From Candidatus Synechococcus spongiarum SP3 (lineage in GTDB: Bacteria; Cyanobacteriota; Cyanobacteriia; PCC-6307; Cyanobiaceae): a stretch of DNA of 45,132 nucleotides. Every line of letters starts with the position of its first letter. The first letter of the stretch is position 1. Below the pieces are notes generated by a model. It searched no databases and was not told the DNA's origin. It saw only the letters and a program-made list of their open reading frames with translations. Below are positions 18,594 to 28,924 of the stretch, one piece after another. The position numbers were made by a program, and so were the translations under genes. Where the stretch lies: NCBI GenBank assembly GCA_001007665.1, contig JXQG01000007.1, positions 1-45,132 of the forward strand, given 5' to 3'.

Positions 18594-19406
18594 ATGGCCC
18601 CTGAGCAGCACCGCGGTCTCCACCACCTCAACTGGCCGGAGGCGAAGTCTGCCGCTGCCTGTGACAGCAGCACCGTCGTGGTGCCTTGGGGTAGCCTGGA
18701 ACAACATGGTCCCCATCTGCCGTTGGGGACCGATGGCTTGTTTGCGGAGCAGGTGCTCCACCAAGTGCTGCAAGCCCTGCCTCCCCAGTTGCCCATCTGG
18801 TTTCTGCCGCTGCAGAGCCTGGGCTTTGCGCCGGAGCACAAGGGCTTTGGGGTCAGCTTTACCCAGCCGGCAGAGGTGATGCTGGCTCAGGTGGAGGCCA
18901 TTGCGGAACCGTTGGCCCGGGCCGGCTTCCAGCGGTTGGTGCTCTTCAATGGCCATGGGGGCCAGATCAGCCTCCTGGATGTGGCAGCACGGCAGGTCCA
19001 TGGACGCCACCCGAACTTGGGTGTCCATGCATGGTTTCTCTGGGACGTGGACGGCGTGATGGACCTCGTCCCGGACCCTGAGCGTGGCCAAGGTCTCCAT
19101 GCCGGCCTGGCGGAAACCAGCCTGATGCTCCATATGGCGCCAGAACTGGTACAGCTTCAGCACGCCGTTGCCGAGCCACCTCCCCCCCCACCGGCTGGAC
19201 TGTCCTTGGAAGGGCGCTGCCCTGGCGCCTGGAGGACAAATGCACTGAGTCGCTCAGGAACTGTGGGCAGTCCCCGTGGGGCCACTGCGTCCTTGGGGGC
19301 TGCCCTGCACGAAAAGCTGGTGCAGGGGTGGACAACAACATTCGCCACGCTGTTGGGCAGTTCATGGCCGCCGCGAAGATCCCTTGAATCTTCGGATAGA
19401 GTATAA
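18594..19406 (+). CDS. Creatininase-family amidohydrolase
   Basis: The creatininase fold is shown by VVVPWGSLEQHGPHLPLGTDG (metal-binding Glu and His with the following Asp), GFAPEHKGFGVSFT, LVLFNGHGGQISLLDVAA and GLHAGLAETSLMLHMAPELV. Family members hydrolyse cyclic amides such as creatinine; the substrate in cyanobacteria is unknown. ATG 18594 is chosen because the family begins close to the LxWPEAK motif; an upstream ATG at 18540 would overlap the divergent S1 gene. It sits just upstream of the alkane pair, an arrangement I know from marine Synechococcus. Confidence 0.8.
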   Translation: MAPEQHRGLHHLNWPEAKSAAACDSSTVVVPWGSLEQHGPHLPLGTDGLFAEQVLHQVLQALPPQLPIWFLPLQSLGFAPEHKGFGVSFTQPAEVMLAQVEAIAEPLARAGFQRLVLFNGHGGQISLLDVAARQVHGRHPNLGVHAWFLWDVDGVMDLVPDPERGQGLHAGLAETSLMLHMAPELVQLQHAVAEPPPPPPAGLSLEGRCPGAWRTNALSRSGTVGSPRGATASLGAALHEKLVQGWTTTFATLLGSSWPPRRSLESSDRV

Positions 19407-19407
19407 A
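19402..19407 (+). promoter_or_regulatory. Possible -10 element upstream of the ADO gene
   Basis: TATAAA lies 23 nt before the ADO start, at the very end of the creatininase gene. No well-spaced -35 box is evident. The call rests on sequence alone. Confidence 0.3.
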
Positions 19408-19430
19408 ACCATCACAACTCACCGCAATTC

Positions 19431-20165
19431 ATGTCGATTCCCGCCACTGCGCCTAGTCCTGGTCCTTCTGCCCCGGCAACCGACCTGGTTGCCTCCTCCC
19501 TGCCCGACTTTGCGTCAGCAGCCTACAAGGATGCCTACAGCCGCATCAATGGCATCGTGATCGAGGGGGAGCACGAGGCCTGCGATAACTACAAGGCCAT
19601 TGGCACCCTGCTGCCGGAGCAAGCCGAGGAACTGGACCGGCTGGCCCGCATGGAGATGAGGCACATGCGTGGTTTCCAGGCCTGTGGCAAGAACTTGAAG
19701 GTGACGCCCGATATGGACTTCGCCAGGACCTTTTTTACGCCCCTGCGGAACAACTTCCAGGCTGCTCTGGCCGAAGGCAAGGTGGCCACCTGCCTGTTGA
19801 TCCAGGCCATTCTGATTGAGGCCTTCTCCATTGCTGCCTATCATATCTATATTCCTGTGGCCGACCCTTTTGCCCGTCGGGTGACCGAAGGTGTGGTGAA
19901 GGATGAATACCTCCATATCAATTATGGCCAAGTGTGGCTCAAGGCCCACTTTGACGAGGTGAAGGAGGAACTCATGACAGCCAATAAGGCCAACCTCCCC
20001 CTCATCAAAACCATGCTGGATGCCGTGGAGACGGATGCCGCCCAACTCCGGATGGAGAAGGAAAACCTGGTCGAAGACTTCTTGATCGGTTACCAGGAGG
20101 CCCTCGGTGACGTGGGCTTCACCACCCGGGAGATCATCAGGATGAGCGCTCAGAGCCTCGGTTGA
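19431..20165 (+). CDS. ado: Aldehyde-deformylating oxygenase (alkane synthase)
   Basis: ADO converts fatty aldehydes to alkanes, mainly C15-C17, plus formate. The 244-residue protein is complete and helical. The ferritin-like di-iron ligands are visible in [43 protein letters not shown] and [14 protein letters not shown]. It is followed 32 nt later by the acyl-ACP reductase that supplies its aldehyde, and accA comes next. The three together form the cyanobacterial hydrocarbon and fatty-acid block. Confidence 0.95.
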   Translation: MSIPATAPSPGPSAPATDLVASSLPDFASAAYKDAYSRINGIVIEGEHEACDNYKAIGTLLPEQAEELDRLARMEMRHMRGFQACGKNLKVTPDMDFARTFFTPLRNNFQAALAEGKVATCLLIQAILIEAFSIAAYHIYIPVADPFARRVTEGVVKDEYLHINYGQVWLKAHFDEVKEELMTANKANLPLIKTMLDAVETDAAQLRMEKENLVEDFLIGYQEALGDVGFTTREIIRMSAQSLG

Positions 20166-20197
20166 GGCTTTAGGTTTCTCACAGATTAAAATCGTAC

Positions 20198-21250
20198 ATG
20201 TTTGGACTGATCGGTCACTCCACCAGCTTCGCTGTGGCCAGGAAACGGGCGGAAGAGTTGGGCTATATGGAGCATGCCAAGGGGGATCTTGACACTTGGT
20301 GCAGCACTCCCCCGCAACTGCTGGAGACCTTCACCGTGAAAAGTCGGACGGGCAAGGAGATCACAGGCGGCTACATTGACTCCTGCTTCTTGCCGGAGAT
20401 GTTGCCGGCCCGCTTCAAAACCGCAGCCCGTAAGGTGCAGAACGCCATGGCCTATGCCCAGAAAAACGGGTTCAGCGTCACGGCCCTGGGGGGATTTACC
20501 TCCATTATTTTCGAAAACTTCGACTTGGCCCGCTTTCAGAAGGTGCGCTCCACCCTGCTGGAGTGGCAACGCTTTACCACCGGCAACACCCACACCGCCT
20601 GGATCATTTGCAAACAGGTGGAGGACAATGCTCCGCGCCTGGGCATTGCCCTGGAAACGGCCGTGGTGGCCGTGGTGGGCGCCACCGGGGACATCGGCAG
20701 TGCCGTCTGCCGTTGGCTCCGGCAGCGCACGGGCGTGAAGGAGCTGTTGCTGGTGGCCCGTCACCAGGGACGGCTGGAGGCTCTCCAGCAGGAGTTGGCT
20801 GGCGGCAACATCCTGCCTCTGGAGGAAGCCCTCCCCAAGGCAGACGTGGTGGTGTGGGTGGCCAGCCTGCCCAAAAACGTGGAGATCAACACCAGCACCC
20901 TGCAGCGCCCCTGCCTGATGGTGGACGGGGGCTACCCAAAAAACCTGGACACCCGCATCCAGGCTCCTGGTCTCCATGTGTTGAAGGGAGGCATTGTGGA
21001 GTTCTGGCGCGATATTGGCTGGCACATGATGCAGATTGCCGAGATGGAACACCCCAGCCGTCAGATGTTTGCCTGCTTTGCGGAAGCCATGCTGCTGGAA
21101 TTTGAAGGCTGGCACACCAACTTCAGTTGGGGGCGCAACAACATCAGCTTGGCGGCCATGGAGAAAATCGGTCAGGCATCGGCGCGCCATGGCTTTCGGG
21201 CCTTGGGCCTGGGCGATCTGGTGGCGGCTCCCGCGCTGTCCATCTCCTGA
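20198..21250 (+). CDS. aar: Long-chain acyl-ACP reductase
   Basis: AAR reduces acyl-ACP to a fatty aldehyde for ADO. The 350-residue protein starts [20 protein letters not shown], has the NADPH-binding Rossmann loop [18 protein letters not shown] near residue 164, and has [11 protein letters not shown] and [20 protein letters not shown]. The Cys in ACFAE (about residue 293) is probably the thioester-forming residue. Length and gene order (ADO, AAR, accA) are those usual for cyanobacteria. A short A/T-rich segment just upstream (AGATTAAAAT) might carry its own promoter. Confidence 0.95.
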   Translation: MFGLIGHSTSFAVARKRAEELGYMEHAKGDLDTWCSTPPQLLETFTVKSRTGKEITGGYIDSCFLPEMLPARFKTAARKVQNAMAYAQKNGFSVTALGGFTSIIFENFDLARFQKVRSTLLEWQRFTTGNTHTAWIICKQVEDNAPRLGIALETAVVAVVGATGDIGSAVCRWLRQRTGVKELLLVARHQGRLEALQQELAGGNILPLEEALPKADVVVWVASLPKNVEINTSTLQRPCLMVDGGYPKNLDTRIQAPGLHVLKGGIVEFWRDIGWHMMQIAEMEHPSRQMFACFAEAMLLEFEGWHTNFSWGRNNISLAAMEKIGQASARHGFRALGLGDLVAAPALSIS

Positions 21251-21258
21251 GTGCTGCC

Positions 21259-22245
21259 ATGGCCAAGCCAAGTCAACATGTGCTGGATTTCGAGCGGCCT
21301 CTGGTGGATCTGGAGGCCAAAATCCAGCAAATTCGCCTCGACTCGGAAAACAGTGATCTGGACGTGAGTCAGCAGGTGGAGCAACTGGAACAGCTGGTGG
21401 CCAAGCGGCGGCAGGAGATCTACGCCAATCTCACCCCCTCCCAGGTGATTCAGGTGGCCCGGCATCCCCACCGTCCCAACACCCTCAACTACATCGAAAC
21501 CCTGTGCGACACCTGGTATGAACTCCACGGGGATCGCTGTGGCAACGACGATGCCGCGTTGGTGGGCGGTGTCGGCACCATTGATGGAGTCCCCCTGCTG
21601 CTGATGGGCCATCAGAAGGGACGGGACACCAAGGAAAAAATGGTCCGCAATTTTGGCATGGCGTCCCCGGGGGGCTACCGCAAGGCCTTACGACTCATGC
21701 GCCATGGGGACCGTTTTCACTTGCCCCTGCTCATGTTCATCGACACCTCCGGAGCCTATGCAGGCCTCAAGGCGGAAGAACAGGGACAAGGGGAGGCCAT
21801 TGCGGCCAATCTGCGGGAAATGTTTGCCCTGCGGGTGCCCATCATCGGGTGTGTCATCGGAGAGGGTGGTTCGGGTGGCGCCTTGGGGATCGGCATTGTG
21901 GACCACCTGATGATGTTTGAGTACAGCATCTACACCGTGGCCAGCCCCGAGGCATGTGCCGCCATCCTCTGGAAGGATGCAAAAAGGTCTGCCGATGCTG
22001 CCCAGGCTTTACAGGTCACCGCCCGGCAATTGCGGGACCTGGGACTGGTTGATGAGGTGATTCCTGAACCTCTGGGGGGGAACCACGCGCTCCCCAAACA
22101 AGCTGTTGCTGCCCTCAAGGAGGCGATTTTCCGTCATCTCAAGGCGTTGCAGGCTCTCAGCCCGGAAGAGCTTTTGGAGCAGCGCTATGAAAAATTCCGT
22201 CGCATGGGCCGGGTGCTGGAGACAGGCGACGACGCCAACCCTTAA
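21259..22245 (+). CDS. accA: Acetyl-CoA carboxylase carboxyltransferase alpha subunit
   Basis: AccA with AccD transfers CO2 from carboxybiotin to acetyl-CoA, the first step of fatty-acid synthesis. The 328-residue protein begins [20 protein letters not shown]. It has [46 protein letters not shown] and [22 protein letters not shown] 21259 is chosen because upstream in-frame residues (from 21127) are a shadow of the AAR gene. It is 8 nt from AAR, so likely in the same operon. Confidence 0.95.
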   Translation: MAKPSQHVLDFERPLVDLEAKIQQIRLDSENSDLDVSQQVEQLEQLVAKRRQEIYANLTPSQVIQVARHPHRPNTLNYIETLCDTWYELHGDRCGNDDAALVGGVGTIDGVPLLLMGHQKGRDTKEKMVRNFGMASPGGYRKALRLMRHGDRFHLPLLMFIDTSGAYAGLKAEEQGQGEAIAANLREMFALRVPIIGCVIGEGGSGGALGIGIVDHLMMFEYSIYTVASPEACAAILWKDAKRSADAAQALQVTARQLRDLGLVDEVIPEPLGGNHALPKQAVAALKEAIFRHLKALQALSPEELLEQRYEKFRRMGRVLETGDDANP

Positions 22246-22254
22246 ACTCTTGTA

Positions 22255-22273
22255 ATGATCCTTTCGGGGTCAT
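22255..22273 (+). terminator. Weak hairpin after accA
   Basis: Bases 22255-22261 can pair with 22267-22273 (7 bp, one G-T) around a 5-nt loop, followed shortly by TTTCCCTT. It is a possible but weak intrinsic terminator between accA and the SDR gene. Confidence 0.3.
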
Positions 22274-22337
22274 CGTTTCCCTTGCGTGTGTATCTCTGAC
22301 ATCAACCACCACATCCCCATCATCGTCGCGCCGCTCT

Positions 22338-23039
22338 GTGCTGATCACAGGCGCCTCCAGAGGAATTGGCGCTGCTACAGCCCGCTGCTTTGCAGCCCGG
22401 GGTTGGGCATTGCAACTCCTGGCCCGTGATGGCTCCGCGTTGGATGCCCTGGCCAGCGATCTGCGGAGCCAAGGCACTGTGGTTCACTGGGCCACGGTGG
22501 ATCTGAGCAAGGAGGATGGCATCCCGGCCAGGGTGAAGACGCTGCTGGCTGCAGGGGGGCCTCCCGGGGTGCTCATCAACAATGCCGGAGCTGGCTACAC
22601 GGCTCCCCTGGCCACCATGTCCTTACAGGACTGGCAGTGGCTGGTGCAACTCAATCTCACCAGTGTGCTTCAGGTGACCCAGACGGTGCTGCCGGGCATG
22701 CGCCTGGCTGGAGGCGGCTTGATCATCAACATCGGCAGCCATGCTGCTGACCATGCCTTCCCGGATTGGGGAGGTTACGGAATGACCAAGGCAGCCCTGG
22801 CGGCTTTCAGTCGCTGCCTGGCTCTGGAGGAGGCATCGCAGGATATTCGTGTAACGACCGTCACCTTGGGTGCGGTTAATACGCCCCTATGGGACACGCC
22901 AACCGTCCACGCTGACCTGGATCGCCGTGCCATGCTGGATCCACAACATGTTGCTCATGCTCTTCTCCAGTTGGCAGAACAGTCCCCAAGGCAGCGCATT
23001 GAGAACCTCACTTTGCTCCCAGCCGCTGGAGCGCTTTGA
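22338..23039 (+). CDS. Short-chain dehydrogenase/reductase
   Basis: The frame is a classic SDR: VLITGASRGIGAATARCFA (NAD(P)-binding TGxxxGIG), VLINNAGAGYTAPL (NNAG), GGGLIINIGSHAADHAF (Ser), GGYGMTKAALAAFSRCLALEE (YxxxK) and VNTPLWDTPT. The substrate cannot be inferred. The start is uncertain: GTG 22338 begins at the first beta strand and leaves no N-terminal tail. The frame is open upstream with a CTG at 22296 (LTSTTTSPSSSRRS) but contains no ATG. Position between accA and folE is reminiscent of marine Synechococcus genomes. Confidence 0.8.
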   Translation: MLITGASRGIGAATARCFAARGWALQLLARDGSALDALASDLRSQGTVVHWATVDLSKEDGIPARVKTLLAAGGPPGVLINNAGAGYTAPLATMSLQDWQWLVQLNLTSVLQVTQTVLPGMRLAGGGLIINIGSHAADHAFPDWGGYGMTKAALAAFSRCLALEEASQDIRVTTVTLGAVNTPLWDTPTVHADLDRRAMLDPQHVAHALLQLAEQSPRQRIENLTLLPAAGAL

Positions 23040-23049
23040 TCATTTTTGA

Positions 23050-23847
23050 ATGATGACTCTTGACGATCTGAAGCCTATGCCGTCCCTGGAGGCGGATTTT
23101 GATGTGGCGCCCGCTCTGCAGCAGGTTTCCCCGGACAACGTTGGCGGTACGGGAAGCCCAGTTCCGGCATCCACCACCAGCGGCCGCATTCGCCAACGCC
23201 TCCAGGCAGCTCGGGCCTCTTTCTTTGCCAACGACAATATCGCCGCCTACCTGGAAGAAGGGGAGCTTGAGGCTCTGCAAAACGAGGTGGTCCAGCAGGT
23301 GCGTGGTCTGCTCAAAGCTCTGGTCATTGACATAGATCATGACCATAACACTGCGGAAACCGCTGAGCGGGTGGCGAAGATGTACCTCCATGAGGTATTC
23401 AAAGGACGATACCACCCCCAGCCCAAGGTGGCTTCTTTCCCCAATGTGAGAGAGCTGGACGAGATCTACACCGTCGGCCCCATTACGGTGCGTTCCGCCT
23501 GCTCCCACCACCTGGTCCCCATCCTGGGCCACTGCTGGATTGGCATCCAGCCTGGTGAACGGGTCATTGGCTTGAGTAAATTTAGCCGTGTCGCGGATTG
23601 GGTGTTCTCAAGGCCCCACATCCAGGAGGAAGCCGTGATTATCCTGGCGGATGAAATTGAGGCCCTCTGTAAACCCCGGGGACTGGGCATTGTGCTCAAG
23701 GCGCAGCATTACTGCATGAAATGGCGCGGCGTGAAAGAACCCCAGGCTTCCATGGTCAACAGTGTGGTGCGGGGAAGTTTCCGCAGCAACGTTTCCATGA
23801 AGAAAGAATTCTTTGATCTCATTCGTCAGCAGGAGAGCCTGCTCTGA
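23050..23847 (+). CDS. folE: GTP cyclohydrolase I
   Basis: FolE makes dihydroneopterin triphosphate from GTP for folate (and pterin) synthesis. The 265-residue protein has a long, less conserved N-terminal 75 residues, then the enzyme core: DHDHNTAETAERVAKMYLHE, ITVRSACSHHLVPILGHCW with the zinc-binding Cys and His, GLSKFSRVADWVFSRP, VILADEIEAL and LKAQHYCMKWRGV carrying the second zinc Cys. The frame is intact. It starts 10 nt after the SDR stop and converges with trpF 3 nt downstream. Confidence 0.95.
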   Translation: MMTLDDLKPMPSLEADFDVAPALQQVSPDNVGGTGSPVPASTTSGRIRQRLQAARASFFANDNIAAYLEEGELEALQNEVVQQVRGLLKALVIDIDHDHNTAETAERVAKMYLHEVFKGRYHPQPKVASFPNVRELDEIYTVGPITVRSACSHHLVPILGHCWIGIQPGERVIGLSKFSRVADWVFSRPHIQEEAVIILADEIEALCKPRGLGIVLKAQHYCMKWRGVKEPQASMVNSVVRGSFRSNVSMKKEFFDLIRQQESLL

Positions 23848-23850
23848 GGC

Positions 23851-24558
23851 TTACACACCAGCCCCTCGCACCGCTTCCACAAAGGCTGCGCAGCGTCGCA
23901 GGTCTTTCCGGCCCGGGGCATGCTCCAGACGACTGGATGCATCTACCCCGTCAGGGCGCACCCCCATGGTTGTCAGTTGCTGAAGGGTGGCAGCCACATC
24001 TTCTGGTCCCAGACCTCCCGCCAGCCACCATGGCCCTGAAAAGCGTTGGCCACCCAACCATGTGAGGGGAAGCTGTTGGCCCGTGCCCCCCAGTTGCCGA
24101 GGAACATGGGCATCAAACAGCCGGGCAGCGGCTCCATCCTGTCGCTGCTGGGCTGTCCGCAAGTCCTCGGGACTGCCAATGCGGTGGGCTTTCCAGATGG
24201 GCAATCCCCAGCGTTGGATCAACTGGCGGCAGCGTTCAGGTTGTTCCTGTCCATGGAGCTGAAGAGTTGTGGGGCGTTGACGGTTGTCTTGAGCGCCCAG
24301 ATAGGCATCCAGGTGGACATCATCCCCATCGGCAACCACCAGCACCCGCTCCACGCAAGCATCCCGCTCCTGGACAGCGGTCCAAATGGCTTGACTAACG
24401 TACGGTGGCACCCAACGGGGCGAGCCGGCCACGGCAATCACCCCAATGGCCTGCACGCCACAAGCGACTACAGCCTGGGCTTGCTGTGGTGTGGTCAATC
24501 CGCAAATCTTGACCTGGACCGGGACACTGCCCATGGTTGGGATCTCCCCCATTGGCAA
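23851..24558 (-). CDS. trpF: Phosphoribosylanthranilate isomerase
   Basis: TrpF converts phosphoribosylanthranilate to the CdRP intermediate of tryptophan synthesis. The TIM-barrel markers are VQVKICGLTTPQQAQAVVAC at the start, TTLQLHGQEQPERCRQLIQ, SGPWWLAGGLGPEDVA and RPDGVDASSRLEHAPGRKD. The frame is intact at 235 residues from ATG 24558; the in-frame ATG at 24534 (MGSVPVQVKICG) would be closer to the family's usual start. It is convergent with folE. Confidence 0.9.
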   Translation of the reverse strand: MPMGEIPTMGSVPVQVKICGLTTPQQAQAVVACGVQAIGVIAVAGSPRWVPPYVSQAIWTAVQERDACVERVLVVADGDDVHLDAYLGAQDNRQRPTTLQLHGQEQPERCRQLIQRWGLPIWKAHRIGSPEDLRTAQQRQDGAAARLFDAHVPRQLGGTGQQLPLTWLGGQRFSGPWWLAGGLGPEDVAATLQQLTTMGVRPDGVDASSRLEHAPGRKDLRRCAAFVEAVRGAGV

Positions 24559-24602
24559 AAGCGCTGCACGTTCGCTCCACTTTCTAGGATGACGAAAGGC
24601 CG

Positions 24603-25874
24603 ATGGCTCTCATGGGAAAAGCCTGGACAATCGGTGCCATTTGCGGTATCCCCCTGAGGGTTCACCCCAGTTGGCTGTTGATCGTGGGCCTGGCCACGGT
24701 GTTGTTTCAGGCGCAGTACGGCCAGCTCTTGCAGGACCGTCAGCTGGCGGTCACCACACCTGGCCTCTGGCTGCTGGGTTTCTTGACCGTCCTGCTGCTG
24801 TTTGGCTCCGTGCTGCTCCATGAGTTGGGCCATTCTCTGGTGGCGCTCCGCCATGGCGTCAAGGTGAGCAGCATCACTCTTTTTCTCTTCGGTGGTGTGG
24901 CCACTGTTGAAAAGGAGTGCCGCTCGGCCCTTGCAGCCCTGCAGGTGGCGGCAGCGGGACCTGCCGTCAGCTTTGCCCTGGCCCTGAGCTTCTTTCTGCT
25001 GGCCAACCTCGGTGAGACGGTCCATCCCGTTGCCGCACTGGTCTGCCAGCGGCTGATGATCCTCAACCTGGTCTTGGGGATCTTCAACCTGATGCCGGGG
25101 CTTCCCCTGGATGGGGGCCTGATCGTCAAGGCCCTGGTGTGGCACTTCAGCGGCAGCCGTCGCCGGGGCATTCAGGTGGCTGCAGCGGCTGGACTGACTC
25201 TGGCCATCATGGCCATTGCTTCGGGCCTCTGGTTTGTCCTGGTTTGGCGCACCTCTTCCGGGCTTTGGCTCGCGTTGCTGGGATGGTTTGGCCTGGAAGC
25301 CGCCAGCGCCCAGTTGCACTTGTTACGCCTGCAAGACCAGCTCCTGCGGCTCCGGGTGCAACAGGCGCAGGGGCGACGCTATCGAATCCTGGATGCCCGG
25401 CTGGATCTCCGGACCATCAGCCGCCAACTGGCCCAGGAGGCAACAGACAGGATGGGTTCCCAGGACTGGCTGCTGGTGTACGAGGGCCACCGTTGGCTGG
25501 GGCGCTTTCAGCCCCAGGTCCTCAAGGCATTGCCGGTGCAGTGTTGGCCACGGGAGACTGTGAGCCAACAGCTCCAGCCCAGGGAGGAGATCCCCAGCAT
25601 CAGGGACACCGCCCCCCTTTGGCAGGCTGCCCTCGCCTTGGAACATGCTCCCGAGGCGCGCTTGCTGGTGCTCAGTGGAGCGGGTCTGCCCAGTGGCACC
25701 ATTGACCGGGTGGACTTGGTGAGAGCCGTCTGCAAGGGTTTGGGCATTCGCCTCCCCGAGTCTTTCCTCGGCCAGGTCCAGCGTCTTGGCCTCTATCCGC
25801 CAGGCCTCCAACTGGGCCTTGTGGCCAGCACCATGACAGACAGTGAAGACCCCAACGCCTCCTTCAAACCCTGA
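24603..25874 (+). CDS. Site-2-protease-like zinc metallopeptidase (M50)
   Basis: This 423-residue integral membrane protease has the zinc motif LLHELGHSLVALRHGVKV about residue 77 and the second metal-ligand region FNLMPGLPLDGGLIVKAL. Several hydrophobic segments lie between them (FLTVLLLFGSVL, LALSFFLLANL). After the membrane part, residues from about 255 on (YRILDARLDLRTISRQL, WLLVYEGHRWLG, LVLSGAGLPSGTIDRVDLV) look like a pair of CBS-type domains. Such proteins cleave transmembrane regulators within the bilayer; the substrate is unknown. Its 3' end overlaps the next gene by 32 nt. Confidence 0.85.
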   Translation: MALMGKAWTIGAICGIPLRVHPSWLLIVGLATVLFQAQYGQLLQDRQLAVTTPGLWLLGFLTVLLLFGSVLLHELGHSLVALRHGVKVSSITLFLFGGVATVEKECRSALAALQVAAAGPAVSFALALSFFLLANLGETVHPVAALVCQRLMILNLVLGIFNLMPGLPLDGGLIVKALVWHFSGSRRRGIQVAAAAGLTLAIMAIASGLWFVLVWRTSSGLWLALLGWFGLEAASAQLHLLRLQDQLLRLRVQQAQGRRYRILDARLDLRTISRQLAQEATDRMGSQDWLLVYEGHRWLGRFQPQVLKALPVQCWPRETVSQQLQPREEIPSIRDTAPLWQAALALEHAPEARLLVLSGAGLPSGTIDRVDLVRAVCKGLGIRLPESFLGQVQRLGLYPPGLQLGLVASTMTDSEDPNASFKP

Positions 25875-26712
25875 GTTTGTCTCCCGCCCCCCGCTGCGCC
25901 CGGGGCCAGGCCTCCAGTTGGCGCTTCTGCTGGCCATGGCCCTGCTGGTGCTCCTGCCCCTTCTGTGGCTGGTGAGCACATCCCTGAAGGGACCCGGCGA
26001 GGATATTTTTCAGACGCCCCCCCAGTTGCTGCCCCAAGCCCCCAGCCTTGGAGCCTACAAGCGGTTGCTCCAGGACACCCTGATCCTCCACTATCTGCTT
26101 AACAGCACGGTGGTCAGCGGCGTTGCCGTCACGGCCAACCTCCTCTTCTGCAGCCTGGCGGCCTTTCCTCTGGCGCGACTCCACTTCCCCGGCCGTGGTC
26201 TGGTGCTGGCCCTGGTGGTGGCTACCATCCTGATCCCGTTTCAGGTGGTCATGATTCCCCTCTACCTGGTGATGGTGCAGTTGGGTTTGCGCAACACCCA
26301 CATGGCCTTGATCCTTCCCAACGCCGCCACCGCCTTTGGGATTTTTCTTCTGCGCCAGAGTTTTCTCGGTGTCCCTCGGGAGCTGGAAGAGGCCGCCCAG
26401 ATGGATGGCTGCACCGTGCTGGGGCGCTGGTGGAACGTTCTGATCCCTGCCGCCAAGGCTGACCTGGTCACCCTGGCGGTGTTTGTGTTCATCGGTACCT
26501 GGAGTGATTTCCTCTGGCCCCTCGTCATTCTGGATGAACCACGGTTGTACACCTTGCCCTTGGGTCTGCAGCAGCTCTCCAGCAGCTTCTCGTTGGACTG
26601 GCGCCTGGTGGCTGCTGGGGCTGTGGTCTCGATCCTGCCGGTGTTGGCGCTGTTCACCATGGTTCAGCGGTTGATCCTGCCGAGCGGCACTGCCAGTGGC
26701 GTGAAGGGGTGA
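25843..26712 (+). CDS. ABC sugar transporter permease (MalG-type)
   Basis: The 289-residue protein has about six transmembrane segments and the EAA loop LEEAAQMDGCTVLGRWWNVL followed by IPAAKADLVTLAVF. This is diagnostic of the MalG class of carbohydrate ABC permeases, where it docks the ATPase. The start is a GTG inside the end of the M50 gene, suggesting translational coupling. No binding protein, MalF-type partner or ATPase is nearby, so they must be elsewhere or lost. In marine cyanobacteria a close relative serves glucosylglycerol uptake, which is a possibility only. Confidence 0.85.
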   Translation: MKTPTPPSNPEFVSRPPLRPGPGLQLALLLAMALLVLLPLLWLVSTSLKGPGEDIFQTPPQLLPQAPSLGAYKRLLQDTLILHYLLNSTVVSGVAVTANLLFCSLAAFPLARLHFPGRGLVLALVVATILIPFQVVMIPLYLVMVQLGLRNTHMALILPNAATAFGIFLLRQSFLGVPRELEEAAQMDGCTVLGRWWNVLIPAAKADLVTLAVFVFIGTWSDFLWPLVILDEPRLYTLPLGLQQLSSSFSLDWRLVAAGAVVSILPVLALFTMVQRLILPSGTASGVKG

Positions 26713-26716
26713 TGCC

Positions 26717-28774
26717 CTAGCGGGTAATGATGTCCTTGGGGGCAATGGGATAGGGAATGCGGTGATGGCGCATCCGCTTCCACACTTTGACAAAGGCATC
26801 CACCACCAGCTCCAGTTCCGTATGGTTGAGCCCCGACTGGCGCAGTTGTCCATCCCGGATGCGGGAGTCCACAATGCGGCGCACGGTGGCGTGTGCCTCG
26901 CCTTCAGCCACCTCTGGCGGCAGGGAGCGCAGCGCTGCCTCACAACCATCGGCCAGCATCTGAATCCCGGTTTCTCGTGAACGGGGGGTTGGTCCCCGAT
27001 AGCGGAAGTCCTTCTCCTTCACCATGGGACTGTGCTTCCGGGCAGCGTGCCAGAAGTACTCCATGCGCATGGTGCCCTGGTGCTCCGGAATGAAGTCGCA
27101 AACGGACTGGGGTAGACGGGCCCGGCGGGCCATGCGCAGCCCTTCATCCACATGGGCCTGCAGCACTTTGGCGCTGGCCCATGGATCATTTAACTGTTCA
27201 TGGGGATTGTGGCCATCGGACTGGTTTTCAATGAACCACTGGGGCCGATGAAGCTTGCCGATGTCGTGATACAGAGAGCCGGTACGCACCAGGTCCACAT
27301 CCGCCCCAATGGCCCTGGCTCCCTCTTCCGCCAACCCACAGATCATGAGCGTGTGCTCAAAGGTGCCCGGCGCTTCCTTGGAGAGGCGCAGCAGCAGCGG
27401 GCGTTGCAAATCAGCCAACTCCAACAAGCGGCTGCGGCTCACCAGGCCACAGGTATTTTCCAACGCCGGCGCCAGATTGAGGCCCAGAAGCAGGATGGCT
27501 CCCATGAGCAATCCTTCCCCCAGGGGCTGCTCCCCGCTGCTCAGCAGCCCTACAGACAAACCCATCTGCTCCGCCACACGGAACGTGAGCAGCGGGAGCA
27601 GGAGTGCTGCCAGGGTCAGCAGGGTGGCAGTCTGCAACAGTTGGGCGCGACTCCGCTGGTAGCCGGCCACCAGCGCGGCAACGGCGGCGATGACGAAGGC
27701 AATCATCACTCGGAGCAGGCCAATATTGTCCATGGGGAAGGGCCAGAGGGCCGAAGCCAGGGCCAACCAACCCAGGGCTGCCCCCGTACCCATCACCTCC
27801 GCCAGCAGAAAGGTGGGTGGAACCAGAACAGCCAGTGGGCTGACGGCTGCCCTCAGCCAGAGCTTCACCCCCTGAACCAAGGCCATGGCGAGCAAGAGCA
27901 CCAACCCGTGATGTGGCTGCAGTCTGGGGTTCCAGCGGCGCGCCACCTGCACCACCAGCCATGATCCTAGAACGGCTTCGCCAAAGCGCCAGACCCAGTT
28001 TTCCAGCCGGAGCCGACGGGGCACAAAGTCGAAGTGGTCCAGCACGTCAAACTGTCGTGAGCTGATCTGCTCACCTCGCCTGACGATGAGGTCGCCGGCT
28101 TTGACATCGATCATCTCGGTATTCTGATTCAGCAGCTTCTCGGTAAGCTTGCGGGTGAGGTCGGGATCTGTCCGCAGGTTGGCCTCCCCCAGGAGTGAGC
28201 GAACCAGAAGTTTGACACCCACCTGCTGGCGCAGATCGGATTCGGACAGGGCAAACAATTGCTGCTCGGCGGCACTCCGCAAACTCTTCTCGGAGATGGA
28301 CGCCACCAACCCTTGGGCCAACATGCGCCGTTGGGCCGTAAGGATCTCCTGCTCCCAGGCCTGCCGGTCTTCCCCCTGCAGCTGTTGCTGATCCTCCAGT
28401 TCTTTCCTCGACAGATCAATGGGAGGCACTGCCAGGTCGTCCGTGGCAATACTGCGACCCAGCTCTTTCAGGCTCCGCTCCAAGGCTTTCTCCAGGCGCA
28501 GGCTTTGCTGGTCATCAATCACGTGAACCACTGTGTGGAGACCCAGGTCACTGCGCCTGGCCTTCAGGGCAGCCCGATCAACGATCTGCGCAGATTCTGG
28601 CGCCCGGTAATCCTGCTCTGCGATAGCCCCCACAGCCAACACCGGCTCCCGTAAGAGGGGCCAACTGGAGAGGATGCCCACCAGCAACGCTGCCAGAACA
28701 ACGGCCATCCACCCTGACCAGGTCCATGGTCGCGACCATGGTCGCGGTTGTTGTGTCCGCCAAAAGCGACTCAA
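26717..28774 (-). CDS. 7TM-HD family phosphohydrolase (PgpH-like)
   Basis: The 685-residue membrane protein has an N-terminal transmembrane helix ([20 protein letters not shown]) and a long extracytoplasmic region rich in charged helices (about residues 45-265). A multi-helix membrane part follows (about 270-460), then a cytoplasmic HD domain: [38 protein letters not shown] and [13 protein letters not shown]. This is the PgpH architecture, whose HD domain degrades cyclic di-AMP in other bacteria; that activity here is inferred from the family. It is divergent from folD, with 150 bp between. Confidence 0.9.
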   Translation of the reverse strand: MSRFWRTQQPRPWSRPWTWSGWMAVVLAALLVGILSSWPLLREPVLAVGAIAEQDYRAPESAQIVDRAALKARRSDLGLHTVVHVIDDQQSLRLEKALERSLKELGRSIATDDLAVPPIDLSRKELEDQQQLQGEDRQAWEQEILTAQRRMLAQGLVASISEKSLRSAAEQQLFALSESDLRQQVGVKLLVRSLLGEANLRTDPDLTRKLTEKLLNQNTEMIDVKAGDLIVRRGEQISSRQFDVLDHFDFVPRRLRLENWVWRFGEAVLGSWLVVQVARRWNPRLQPHHGLVLLLAMALVQGVKLWLRAAVSPLAVLVPPTFLLAEVMGTGAALGWLALASALWPFPMDNIGLLRVMIAFVIAAVAALVAGYQRSRAQLLQTATLLTLAALLLPLLTFRVAEQMGLSVGLLSSGEQPLGEGLLMGAILLLGLNLAPALENTCGLVSRSRLLELADLQRPLLLRLSKEAPGTFEHTLMICGLAEEGARAIGADVDLVRTGSLYHDIGKLHRPQWFIENQSDGHNPHEQLNDPWASAKVLQAHVDEGLRMARRARLPQSVCDFIPEHQGTMRMEYFWHAARKHSPMVKEKDFRYRGPTPRSRETGIQMLADGCEAALRSLPPEVAEGEAHATVRRIVDSRIRDGQLRQSGLNHTELELVVDAFVKVWKRMRHHRIPYPIAPKDIITR

Positions 28775-28924
28775 CAGACGGGCAAAGTTCCAAGGGACTC
28801 TGGGCAGGCCACCGTTGGGCAGACGGCCGATCCAGCGGACTATGGTTCTATAAATTTTGCATCGGGCATCGATGCTCCAATTTTAGCTCCGCGCCAGCAG
28901 GTTGCTGCATGCACTTCGAAGCCC

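Noticed and set aside
24495..25319. Minus-strand frame opposite the M50 protease and trpF start
   Set aside because: Gln/His/Gly-rich shadow sequence without recognisable motifs; the plus-strand HExxH protease is clear.
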